Assembly (NCBI RefSeq): GCF_000165425.1
Contig: NW_001799022.1
Location: 496,001-560,000 of the forward strand
Source: Paramecium tetraurelia
Lineage: Eukaryota > Ciliophora > Oligohymenophorea > Peniculida > Parameciidae
Direction: 5' to 3'
DNA length: 64,000 bases
Shown in pieces: positions 35,271 to 47,000 of the stretch (its first letter is position 1; each line of letters opens with the position of its first letter). The notes below the pieces were generated by a model. The model did not search any database and was not told the origin of the DNA. It was given only the letters and a program-made list of their open reading frames with translations. The position numbers were made by a program, and so were the translations under genes.

Positions 35271-36371
35271 TCAATTATCAGTTTAGGTAATACTAGGCTA
35301 TCCAAATGCTATCAACCTATTATATTTAACATTCATTATAATAGTATAGAAAGTGTCTTCATTATGAATGGGATATGTGTCCATTACAGTAAAAACTCCG
35401 AATTCATTCCTTAGATTAGCTTATAATTAGCCTAGCAAGATCTCTGCAATAGTTCTTCTTTAATCACTCTAGGGATCAGGTAACCAATGATCATAATTTG
35501 TTTACACCAAGTATTAATAATTGGTTTAACCAAGAATCGAAGTATTCAAACTTATGGTTGGATTCATATCAAATGGATCTTTGGAGATGACTACTCCCTA
35601 ATTTCTGCTTGTTCCTCCAATAACATTATAAATAGGACAAGCTACTTGATTTTACTCTAAGTATTGGACAACCCTATCAAAAGTACTCAAATTATCATTA
35701 ACTAACACATGTCTATATTCCCAAGCTAGAGAGGGTACTCCTAATTGAATGAAAGCAAGGAGCTGATCCTTACTGATGGGATCACTAAATTTCCAATTTT
35801 AATCAAGGGATGCAACATTGTATTTAAGTAAGGTAGAGAATCCTAGTTTGAACCATTACCAGTCGACTGATTCACCAAGGTACTTGTCGTCCTTCTTTAT
35901 GATTAGATGTAAGACTATATTTCTAGCCTAGAGAGGGGCTTAATCCATGTTTCTTCCATGTATAATTTAATCACCCACTGAGAGTAGAACACCTGTGCTT
36001 TCGATCATTTCACCTGAGATATGAGTGATTTCGTGAAAATATGCCCAAGCAGATAAATATTCAAATGTAATTTCACTTCTATTGAACTCTTCCACAATGC
36101 CATCCAATTCCAATGAATACTCAGGATAATGGGTTCTAATTGAGTTTGCTATTGTTGAATAGTCGTCTGTATTCAAGATATAGAAAGTATTTTTATTATG
36201 GAATTCAAAGACTGGACCAAAAGAATTGTCATATCCATGCAAGTCAAGAATAGTTCTGACTGCTTATTTCCACCTTTATTTTGGGGTAGCACTTAAGTCA
36301 ATCTCAATTTCAGGCAAATAGTTGAAACATGTCACTGTTGACAAAAACATAAATATTATTCCGTATTGCAT
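35271..36371 (-). CDS. Acid ceramidase/NAAA-like Ntn hydrolase, Ser at the Cys site
   Basis: Intronless protein of about 366 residues with a signal peptide (QYGIIFMFLSTVTCFNY), so secreted or lysosomal. It matches the acid ceramidase/N-acylethanolamine acid amidase family: an N-terminal DLSATPKQRWKQA, then IIHGRNMD, then GGTSRNQGVVISKDP and a C-terminal WLPDPQSDQRRTIAE with the conserved Arg. Family enzymes self-cleave and use the new N-terminal Cys as nucleophile. Aligning back from HGRNMD, that Cys falls on the Ser of ESTGVLLSVGD; no Cys lies nearby. It may use Ser as nucleophile or be inactive. Substrate cannot be told. It is divergent with the kinase gene at 36587, with a 215-base spacer. 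Confidence 0.85.
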
Positions 36372-36586
36372 TATAATTAATATTATTTTGTAATAATTCG
36401 ATAGTTAAATAACATTTCCTGATGACTTCATTTATTTAATTAATTAATTTACATTTAATAGATTATATCATTTCTAATTTTATATTTATTTTATAATTCT
36501 GTTTAAATTTAGTCAATTCTTTAATTAATACATTTCAACCTTAAATTTTATATATGTTATTTAAACATTAAATTAAAATATTAAAA

Positions 36587-38051
36587 ATGGGTTGCTGCTT
36601 CACGAAAAAGAAGAACCAACTCAAACCCACTAAGGCATATGAATACATCAATAAAAATAATCAAAATGACAAACAATAAGAGCTTGAATAATCATTTATT
36701 TAAGATGTGGAAGTTATAATAATTGATAATAAGGAAGAGGAATTGGAGAGACACTCACTCAAATCGACTTCAGAGTATTATTTATTGAATATCATGAATA
36801 GTATTCACAATTGGGAATAAGGGGAAGTACTTGGATAAGGTGCTTTTGGGAAGGTAGTGATGGGACTCTAGAAGAATGGATAAATAATGGCTGTGAAATA
36901 AGTTTTCATTTAAAATCAAATTGACGATGTATTATACATGAATATTGTAGAAAGTGAGACAATTGTAAAAAGAAATTGAAATGCTGAGTAAATTATAGCA
37001 TCCAAATATTGTCCGCTATATGGGTTGCGAATAGAAAAACCAATTCATAAATATATTTCTGGAATATGTCAGTGGAGGCTCAGTCTCAACTTTGCTAGAA
37101 AGATTTGGATGTTTTAGAGAGAGACTTATCAAAACATATTTGAAATAAATACTGTTAGGATTAAGTTATTTACATGCAAAGAATGTCATCCATAGAGATA
37201 TCAAAGGAGGAAACATCCTAATAGATAATTCTGGTCGCTGTAAACTAGCAGGTAATATCAATCTAATTTTAGATTTTGGCAGCAGTAAGTAATTGAACGA
37301 TATAACACATGATAGTATAGGATCCATCTGCGGAACTCCCAATTTCATGGCTCCGGAAGTAATTAATCAGGAATAGTATGGTAAAAAGGCAGATATATGG
37401 AGTCTTGGTTGTACCGTAATCGAAATGGCTACTGGATAACCACCTTACTCTGAGTATAAGGATGCCATTGCAATCATGGTGAAAATAGGCAAATCAACCA
37501 AACCACCTCCAATCCCAGATTAATTACAATCTACAGAAGCTAAAGATTTCCTATCTAAATGTTTATAAATAGATCCTAAAAAAAGAGCTACGGCTGATGA
37601 ACTCTTAAAGCATCCGTTCCTAGAAGAGCCTAAATAAAATTCTTTGTTGAAAAAGACTCCCTCCTATACCATTAATTAGAAGTAACCACAATCATATAAA
37701 TATCAACCTAAAAATTCATTTTTGTTGGATGCTGAAAGTCAAGATCAACAAATCGAACCCGTCTCACCATAATTTCAAGGACAACAAGGCTAATCTTCTA
37801 CTGAAACTAACTAAATTAAGGTCAAAAAGAAGAAGGAAAAACCTCAATATCAATTAGTAATAGAACCAGAATAAAATGATTGCATCCTAACAGGATAGGA
37901 AACTAATATAGTGGATAATCGAGATAAGTTCCAATTCTCAGAGTTTAATGAGCTCAATCCTAAAGAGACCTACATAAAACCATTTAATAAAGAGAACTAA
38001 GATAATTTGTAAAAAGAGTTGGACCTAATCCTAGGTTAATACATAGGTTGA
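36587..38051 (+). CDS. MAP3K-like (STE11/NPK1 type) protein kinase
   Basis: About 473 residues. The N-terminus MGCCFTKKK fits N-myristoylation plus palmitoylation and so membrane attachment. The kinase domain (about residues 75-345) has [54 protein letters not shown] and [10 protein letters not shown]; the HRDIKGxN and GTPxxMAPE forms mark MAPKKK enzymes of the STE11 family. The tail of 125 residues is Gln-rich and low-complexity. Introns are 36929-36950 (22 nt) and 37252-37272 (21 nt, the shortest here, splitting the DFG Asp codon). Upstream regulators and the target MAPKK are unknown. Confidence 0.92.
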
Positions 38052-38251
38052 GATCTCAACAAATTGATTATAATTTCTCTCTTAATTAATATGGTATTAT
38101 TATAGAATAATCATAATAAGCTTTGCAAAATGATCACCAGCCAGGGAATTCCTCTTTTGTTAAATCTGTAATTTATTTCTGACTCTATTATAATAAATGC
38201 AAAATCTACATCTAAAAATAAAAATACTTGCTTTTATGACTGCTGAATTTC
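38052..38251. other. Spacer after the MAP3K-like gene
   Basis: AT-rich 3' flank of the kinase gene; no feature is recognised. Confidence 0.5.
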
Positions 38252-38697
38252 TCAACATCCTACTTGTTTCTGCACAAGAGATGAAATTGGAGTGTTTGCC
38301 TTTCCTATTTTTAATATAGCTAAATCAAACCAAATCAGCAATAATATTATTTTTCTAAATTTAATTACATTTGTTGCTCAAATATATTCTCCTATCTCTG
38401 AATAAGAATCCTTTTGGTATCTATTAGTATTATTTAGAAAATCAAAATCTCCTTCAATTCTCTTTTTAATAACCTATTTTAAAGGAAATTTCAATAATGT
38501 TGCTTTTTTCTTTGATATCATTTTCAGCCTAATTTTAATGTTAGGATCAAATATTATTATACAATTCTTGATAATATTTAAGATATGATTGTAAATTTTA
38601 CAAATAAGACTCTAGGAAGCCATATTGATTTTAAGGATATTATTCAATTTATGCCTACCTTTTCAATGCATTAATTTAGCTTTTTATTGTAATGCTC
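38252..38697 (-). pseudogene. Decayed coding fragment, unknown family
   Basis: Minus-strand sequence reads like protein (YGFLESYLQNLQSYLKYYQE, then AENDIKEKSNIIEISFKIG, then FLNNTNRYQKDSYSEIGEYI, then TPISSLVQKQVGC), but two in-frame TGA codons and one frame change break it, and no ATG-to-stop model with typical introns was found. It probably is a degraded host gene. I do not recognise the family. It lies between the 3' ends of two convergent genes. Confidence 0.45.
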
Positions 38698-38929
38698 AAA
38701 TGAATACTTGAAACAACTAATTTTGGCATTTCTATTTATTTAAAAATGAAATTAATAAAAAACATCAAATAAATTGAGTAGAGACATAAAATAGATGATG
38801 AATGAATAGAGTAAACTTATTTTTTAAACATTAGCTTTTATTGGAGTCTTAATAATTAAATTTCAATTGTAATAATTCAAATTATAATAAAGGATGAATA
38901 TGAATTATAGAAATAATGTATAAATATTA

Positions 38930-39917
38930 TCAAGATTGGCATTCAAAACACTTTCTAATGATCATGCCTACTTGCTATTGAAACTGCTTTATTTAAGAGT
39001 CTCTTTATTAAATTTTTTAAATTAGTTTCATCTAAAAAATAGTTTGATTGGTCAACTAGTTCAATTAATCTAAAATATATGGATTGCTTTCTGATTTGGT
39101 TTCAACATTCTTAAGAAATGATTAGATTTATGTATAATTTATTTAAAATGGTACTTCATTTTCATTTTCAATTTTATTATAATTATTAGTTTAATTACTA
39201 TTGTTATTATTACAATTATTATTAATATTAATATTATTATTATTAATATTAATTTGATTGTTTTGCTTAATGTTTTCTTTAGTGGTTTTCTTGTTAAATG
39301 CAATTTAGCCTTCTCTAATTTTGGAAGTCACTAAATGCAAGCCCATATTTAATCCTCTTAAGATATTATCAGGGGCACGCTCATCATTTTATGTTTAACT
39401 CTATTGGGACTGTAAATGGTAGCAACTAGTCTGGAATTCGCCTAATTGCTGAGTAACTTCTTAAACAACCTTCTTTTAGATGTTGAATTCCTCATTCACA
39501 CTTAGTTCTTTGTCCTCTGTATATAACTAATTAATGTATGAATTTGATGGCATACTTTTGAATATTTGGCATTTTCGTAAGTTTAATGCTTATTTCCGGA
39601 AGGGTCCAAAATAACAATTCTAATTTTCGATTCAATTTCAACTCTTTCTCTTCTAGAAGTTTTCTTCTCGCTTCTCCCCTCTAATTCATAAGTAAGCAGA
39701 ATGGCTTTGCATGTGCAAGGTTTAGTTTGGAACTTTTAAGCCACCTAAGTTTGATTCAAATTGCTACTTCGGAAAGAGGGATTTTCTCCACAGTTAATGC
39801 ATGCAAAATTTATGCACGCAATTCTGAAGAAATTTTGTTGTAAGGCCGCTTAGTCCTTGCAGTATCATCAGTAGTCTACAGAGATTATATGACAGCTCCT
39901 TTGAGATCCTATTCCAT
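38930..39917 (-). CDS. HTH (homeodomain-like) protein with Asn-rich region
   Basis: About 311 residues. Near the N-terminus is a helix-turn-helix of the homeodomain-like type: TKRPYNKISSELRAQIL, then IPLSEVAQKFQTKP and a basic continuation SEKKTSRRERVEIESK. This suggests DNA binding; target unknown. The middle holds an Asn-rich run coded by AAT repeats, followed by a Gln-rich helical tail. Introns are 39745-39767 (23 nt, inside the HTH; splicing is needed to restore LSEVAQKF) and 39527-39555 (29 nt). The frame is continuous to the TGA at 38930. The start at 39917 gives MEQDLKGAVIQ; no better start was seen upstream. Confidence 0.7.
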
Positions 39918-40414
39918 TATGTTTATTTAATAAATGAGAAAAGATGGAGACATTTTGGAATGGGCTAATTTCCTCAGAACATCTATGGACCCCCTTCTAA
40001 GAATAAAAAAAATATTCTTGTGGTATAAATGTTTCAAATTAATAAAATTTAAGGATTTATCATTTTATCAATATTTTACATAATTTGAATATTACACAGT
40101 CATATTGATTTCAACTGAGGATCATCTATATTTATGGAACCGACTTCATTAATAATTCGTATCATCTCTTGAAATTATTCGATATTAAAGAGCCCTGAGA
40201 GTGTATTTTAATTGAATATCAATACTTTAACTATAGTTAATTGTAAATGTTAACAAAATGAGTTAAATCCCTATGATTTAAAAATTTTATTACAAAATTT
40301 AATATGAAAACCTAAGAAGACCTAGCTGAGTAATAAAATTGATAGGAACTATCTTAAACATTCAAAATACTCCTTTATAATAAGAATCAATAAATTACAT
40401 AGGCAATAAAAGAC
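39918..40414. other. Spacer between divergent loci
   Basis: About 500 bases. A plus-strand ATG near 40302 opens a 12-codon frame (MKTQEDLAEQQN) closed by TGA; the same frame then stays open into the decayed RING gene, so this may once have been its start. Otherwise nothing is seen. Confidence 0.4.
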
Positions 40415-41072
40415 ATGAAATTTGTTTACAACAATCAAAAACACTTGATGAACAAAGGGATTAAGTTGAGTATGTTTAATAAGGAAAGCTAATATCTAAT
40501 GCACTTGCTTTCTCTTAGAAATAAAATGATTCTGAATTAAAATAAGGACGCAATACAAAAACACATTACCTAAAATGATTTCGAGATGAAACCTTAGAAA
40601 TTTTATTTGAAAGCTATCAACTTAAAGAATTTAGTGAATGAGAACTAATAATAGGTGTGTTTAACTAAGGAATATTCAAAATGGAAATCTTATGTATTAA
40701 AATAAATCAAAGTTGTTAAAATTGATTAATTTTTATGCATGAATAACCCATTTAATTAAATCACTCTATTTCAAGATAAAGCACAACAAAAGTATGATCT
40801 GACTTAACATAAATTATTTTTAAACATTAACTAAATTAGGAACAAAAAATTTTGTATTAAACTAAAGAAGAATCAATTTTGAGATTTAAATTTAGTAGTT
40901 GTGATCAGATTATGTGAATAGAATATAAAACATTTCATATTGTAACAAAGATAATCGAAATAATGTTGTTAGAACATGTCCTATTTGCAGAACGACATAT
41001 ATAATAGAAGTCAATTAAAATAAGTTAATTAATTTCAATAATTATAAATTTGCTGTATGGCTATAATCTTGA
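40415..41072 (+). pseudogene. Decayed RING-finger gene
   Basis: A plus-strand frame runs from ATG 40415 to TGA 40880 (about 155 residues, Lys/Gln/Asn-rich). Just after the TGA, coding-like sequence continues in the same frame (LCEQNIKHF) and then, one base out of frame, into RNNVVRTCPICRTTYI, the characteristic second half of a RING finger. The first RING cysteine pair appears reduced to FCIKLKKNQF. A stop, a frame change and a lost cysteine argue for a degraded host RING gene. A still functional, differently spliced gene is possible; typical introns were looked for and not found. Confidence 0.5.
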
Positions 41073-41209
41073 TTATTGAATATCTATTGTTGAGATGCGA
41101 TTTATAAGTCAAGACTAAATTAGTAAATATAAAAAGGGATTTTTTTCTATATTAGTGCAAAATATATATATATTTATATTATAAATAATAGTTTTCGAAA
41201 TAATAATTG

Positions 41210-43236
41210 ATGTTGAATTTACTATTCATTTTAGTGATCTCTACTTGTAGTGCAGCTAATAATTCGTCTGTGTGTTTAGATAAACTCAAAGAATTGATTG
41301 AATTACCTTTTGATGAATTCCTTGAAACCATCTTACCTTATTATTAATTATCAGGGGATTGGGTAGGCAAGTTTGGATACTATGATAGATGCTATAGAAA
41401 GGACCACTCTTATACGTCAGTCGAAATTGATTAGCAACTCTACAAATAATATTATGGATTTTGTCATTCTAATAAGTGTTCAGCCAAAGACTTTAATTCC
41501 AAGGATGGATAAGAAAATATAAAAAAAATATTGAATGACAGTGGAATTGCAAACCTAATCAATGTAAATTAATACTCTCAATGTAGATTGATCCAGATAC
41601 AATAACATTAAACTTCTATGATCCTTAAACTTATTTTCCAAATATAGGTTGGGAAACCTATGTTACGTCAGGAATATTATTAATCCTATTTATCATGATA
41701 ATTATTGATCCAATCTTGAGGTTTATAACAGCATGTTAAAACAAGCATACTCCAGATGTTAGAGATCGAAGATCTTCTAGTTTGCAGAGTCCATACGGAC
41801 TTCGAGAAGGTTTACAGGATAAGAGTCAATATTAACCAACATCTATCATTAAAGATTTCTCAATCATTATGAATTACAATAAAATAATCAATCTAAAAAC
41901 AATAGATCCTAATCTAACCATTTTTAATGGGATCAGAGCTATTTCATTTATGATGGTTGCTTATGGGCATGTTAATGAAATGACTGCAATTTCAACATAT
42001 ATTACTGAGGCTAATTTGCAATATAAGTCCTGGGTTATTATCTTACTATATGATATGATGTATGCCGTAGATATCTTCTTTTGGGTTGGTGGATTCTTTC
42101 TAGGTTATGTGATGTGTGAGGAACGAAAAGCAAAAACACTACACTAAAAACCATTATCAATATTCTTAAGTATTACTCATCGATTAATGAGAATTTGGCC
42201 ATGTTATTTATTATGTATTGCAATAAATTCATACATAATCCCATATTTGGGAAGTGGGCCTCGATGGTTTTTAGAAGAGAGAGCAACATAATGTCCAGGA
42301 GGAGCATGGAAGAATGCCTTATTTATAGATAATTTTTATGAAGATTGGCAACTATGTTTCAGTTGGGGTTGGTATTTAACATGTGATTTTCAATTATTTT
42401 TAACATGTCTAATACCAATCCTAATATATTGCTTTGATTACAAGGTTTTTTCAAAAATACTAATTATGTTGATGATTATTGGTACTTTAGGATGGGCTTA
42501 TTATCTTAGTGTTAATTATGATTTTCTAATACCAGGTCGAAATACTTATAATCCAAATTATTATTACAAATTCTATGTTAGTTCTTATGCTAGAGCACCT
42601 CCTTACTTTTTAGGTTTGTTGATTGGGATACTTTATAGAGAATTCAAGCAATCAAAAAAAAGTGGATAAGCTACATATTTGCAGTAATTTAGAGATTATG
42701 CTCAAAGAAATGGATAGAGATTGATAATGCAATTGTGCTGTTATGGATTGGGATTCGGGATAATGTCATATCTGTTTTTTGGATGGAAAAAAGAGTTCAA
42801 TCAGATTGAAATGAGTTGGCCAAAATGGTACTAGCATATTTATCATGCTTTTTGTAGATTTTTATTTACTTTCGGATTGACATTGATTGTTCTACCCAAT
42901 TTAGTTGGGGCATATGATTTGTATATATAATATTCTTATTGTAGATTAAATTCTAAATTTATGAATAACACTTTATTTAAATTTATGGCCAAAATCTCTT
43001 TTACTATGTATTTGGTGCATCTAATGATAATTTTAATTTTGACTGAGACATTCTATGAGACTCCGTCCTTTGCCCAATTAGATTTATTAACTTGTTTTGT
43101 TTGTGCAGTGGTTCTTTCGATTGTTTTTGGATTGTTTTTATCGCTTATGGTGGAGTTGCCATTTGGGAATCTGGACACGAGATTAATAAAAATTATGATG
43201 AGACCAAAAAGGAAGGTGGATACTTTATTAGATTGA
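41210..43236 (+). CDS. NRF-6-type membrane acyltransferase (acyltransferase 3)
   Basis: About 659 residues. A signal peptide (LNLLFILVISTCSAANNS) precedes a Cys-containing extracellular domain like the NRF domain (DRCYRKD, YYGFCHSNKCSAKDF). After a first membrane segment comes an acyltransferase-3 domain with about ten more: FNGIRAISFMMVAYGHV (with the conserved His), then VDIFFWVGGFFLGYV, PCYLLCIAINSY, and a final KISFTMYLVHLMIILILTE. This is the layout of nose-resistant-to-fluoxetine proteins, thought to transfer acyl groups at membranes; substrate unknown. Introns: 41564-41586 (23 nt) and 42921-42944 (24 nt). The second is a multiple of three without in-frame TGA, so the frame is open either way; its GTA...TAG ends argue that it is spliced. 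Confidence 0.9.
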
Positions 43237-43300
43237 TTTATTTTTGATGAATATATTTATTAATATTGAAAAATTTATTGCGTTAATTTTTTTATATAAA

Positions 43301-43882
43301 ATGAGATTGAAAAAAATCAAAAAAATCAGAGTGGTCTTTTTATTTTTGATTTTGATAATGATCATATTGGAGTCCTTAATGGATACGATATGCGTAATTA
43401 GGGAGGAGGCTCATTTAACATTATATATTCTCGATATTGTTCTATATGTGCTCATTGTTTTTGTAGAAGCACTGCAAATAGATTACTTAGTATAGGTAAT
43501 AAAAAAGTAGAAACATCCACACATAAGAGGGAACATAAAATTATATGAAGCCTTTGTGTCTTTATCGATGCTATTTCTATTAAATCACATATGTTTCCAA
43601 AGTTATTTTATGTATATTAATCGTGGAATATAAGAATGTTACTATCTATCCTCGGAAGGAGATAGAAAATGGTTGATATTTTTGTTTACTTTATTCATTG
43701 AATTATTAGTCTTCATAGATTTGCTAATAGTTTGTATTTAAGTTTGTAGAATAATTAAAAAGGATACAATTAGAAGTTCCAGTTTTTTGGTGCTCCATAA
43801 GTACCTAGAGGATTATTTGGCATAGGAGCGAGGATCAAAATAACCTATCAGCTATTCGGTTGAATCCTTGGGAAACTTCTGA
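43301..43882 (+). CDS. Small multipass membrane protein, unknown
   Basis: About 193 residues with a basic N-terminus (MRLKKIKKIRVVF) followed by four likely membrane segments (FLFLILIMIILESL, LYILDIVLYVLIVFVEAL, FVSLSMLFLLNHICF, FLFTLFIELLVFIDLLIVCI) and a short soluble tail. No family is recognised. It begins 64 bases after the acyltransferase stop on the same strand. An in-frame ATG at 43244 would leave a spacer of only 7 bases, so 43301 is preferred. No intron is needed. Confidence 0.6.
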
Positions 43883-44081
43883 ATGTTTTTGTATTTATAT
43901 ATTTTATACAAATAATCAAATTTTCTATGGTCGCTTTCCACAAGAATGATAATTGGAATTAATAGGTTGAATTGCAGAGAGATTTCACAGAATTGGTAAT
44001 GAAATTGAGTTTCCAAAAAAAACGGAACTTGTTTATATTAAATTAGTCTTTATTATTTATTATTATTATTTATTGATTCAA

Positions 44082-47000
44082 ATGAAGAAGTTATCAGTTT
44101 ACTTCTTATTGATATTGATGATTGCCATGACATGTAATAGTTGTTTAACCAAATTAGTTTAAGAGCAAATTAAACTTGGAAGCTATGTTCAAATGCATGA
44201 TCTAGAAAAAGTGGGTTCAATGGAGTTCACCAATCTAAATTGTGACTAAGACTTACTTAAATTGCAGCAATCCTTACAAACTTGGATAGAAATATTAAAA
44301 AATAAAGATTATTTAGAGGATGATGTGAATAATCTATCAGCATTGAAACTCGTTATTGCAAATATAAAAAACAATCAGAATCCAGAATTGCCAAGTATAT
44401 AATACCTAATAATACAGAACTCTTCTAATACAAGCAATCCTATGTTGAACTAGTAAATTCAATCGGTTCAACTGAACAAACAGCATTTGATTAATGGAGA
44501 CAAGAAGGACCATACAAGCTAATTCAATCAATCAATCTCATTGAACAAGCTGAGTCATCCTAAGATATCCTGGAGTATTGCACTCAACTTGATTCGATGA
44601 TCAATCTTCTCATTAATGAGAGAGAAGAATTAAAGCAACAAATTAACACATCACAAGTAACAATTATACAATTCACCATAGTTGGTAGTTGACTAACTGG
44701 AGCAAAAGTCAAAGGAAGTGTAACAAGCACTTGAGCAATGCAAATTACAATCATAATAAAAGCCATAAGTCAATCAGCCAGAAATCTAGTAGCCAATTAA
44801 AATTGAAGACAACGGATTAATACATGAGTCATCTGTGGATCAGGAGAAACCAGTATTTGAAAACACTATAGAAAAAGAGTAAGAGTTCATAGAATATGGG
44901 TATGGATATTGGTCAAGATTTTTGACTCTCTATCCAAAACGATTAGAAAATGGAAAGGATGCACCTTGGTATTTTTTAAGTAGATTAACTTCAAATAAAA
45001 ATTATTAAAATATTGCTATGAATGACAGACTATTGGCAATATGGTTAGGCTAGGGATTCTATCATTTCACTACATGTGATGAAATATAGAATCAACCCAA
45101 TGTAGTTTAAAATATCAATCATCATGATGACATTGAAGGGTAATGGACTTATATTTATTATTCATACAATTCTGTTTCAAAATAAGCAGTTGCAATTATT
45201 CAATATGGTCAAGAATAACCATAATAAATTACTCACAATGTTCTACATACAAAGTCTAAATACTTAAGATTCCTAGTTGGTGGTAAAGACAATAATTAAT
45301 ATCCTGGATTCAATGGGTAATTTTCATCAATATTCTTATCAACAAATCCTGGTGTCTTTATTTCTACTATTGCTAAATTTAACGAATCATTCAAGTCAGT
45401 GAAATTACCAACTCAAGATTTTGAATCCATATTTAGAGTTTAATTGATAGATTAAGAAGTCACTAGAAATCCTTCCCTTGAAGGAGATTACATGGCAGTT
45501 GGAGGAGGAACAAAGAAGTTTCCTCTTGAGTATTCAATTAGTGGTTGGTTCAAATGGGAAGAGATTGTTTAATAAGTGTGGCATTCAGTCTTTAGAGTGC
45601 AAATAAACAAACCATCAACCGATAAGTTTCTTGGAGACAGAACATTGTGTATGTTCATAGGAACAGCATAAGGAGGAATATTCCATTTTCCTACTTATTC
45701 ATATTAAAACATGAAGGGAGAGGGAACTTCCAATTTAGTCAATAACATTCATCACAACAACAAACATCTGGATTGGTTTTTTGTGTATTTTGGCTATTCA
45801 AAGAAACTAAAAAAGGCATTTGTATAAGTAAGATTGTCAACTGGAATCGAAACCTTAGAATACAATGATGTTAACCATTATTATACACCTCAATTCCATA
45901 CTTATGTCGGAAAAGATGAGCATTTTCCAGGCTTCAATGGTAAAATAGCATATGTAAATTTTGTTCTTGGGTCTGGCTCTTATAGAAATAAACCAGATTT
46001 CATTATAAAGGATGACTTATTTGGTTATGAAGTTGGAGACACTAATCTCATAAAAAAAGTCTAGAAAGTGAATGAATAGAAAATACCAGCTGATGATGTT
46101 AAATTAGAAGAGCCCATCAAACCTGAAGAAGTGAAACCAGCATTCTATGATAACGAAGATAGGGAAGTATCTTTTGAATCTACGGCACCTGTGCTTGAAA
46201 AAGAATATGAAGATTGTCCCTAAGTTTATGGGTATGGATTTTGGCTTAGATTTATGCATGCTTATCCTAAGAGGCTACTGTAGGGTAAGAACGCCCCTTG
46301 GTATTTCATTTCTCGATTGACATCTAATAGAAAATATGATAATGTGTAAATGGGAGATAGACTACTAGCTATATGGTTGGGACAATCATTCTATCATTTC
46401 ACCACTTGTGATACACAAAAGAACGAAGCCAATATAATATCAAATATTGATTATCCAGCAGATATTGAGGGTGTTTGGACCTATATACATTATTCATATA
46501 GTAAATAAACTCAGATGGCTAATTCATTTATAAGATATTCATAATCTGATATTTAATCCTCAAGTGTCTAAGTTTAACATCCTGACGTTGATTATTTGAA
46601 GTTCATTTTTGGAGGAAATGATTAAAATAGATATCCAGGATTCAATGGATTCATATCTAAAATTATGATTACCATTTCTAAAGATAACTTTCTTTCAACC
46701 AAAGACGAATTCATAACATTTGTTTCTAAATTAGAACAACCTAAGATTGGTCTCACTGATTTCACTACCTATTAATTGATTGAGAATGAAACTCAGCGAT
46801 AAGATTCTGATGAATCTCTTGTTAAAACCTTAAATGATAACAAATAGAGATTCCCTCAGGAATATGCCATGAGTGGTTGGTTTAAATGGATTGGACCTTA
46901 GAGAACTCCATGGCATAATATTTTTAGAGTCTAAATCCAAACACCTTCTACAGATATTTATTTGGGAGATAGGACTTTAAGCATGTGGCTCGGTTCAATT

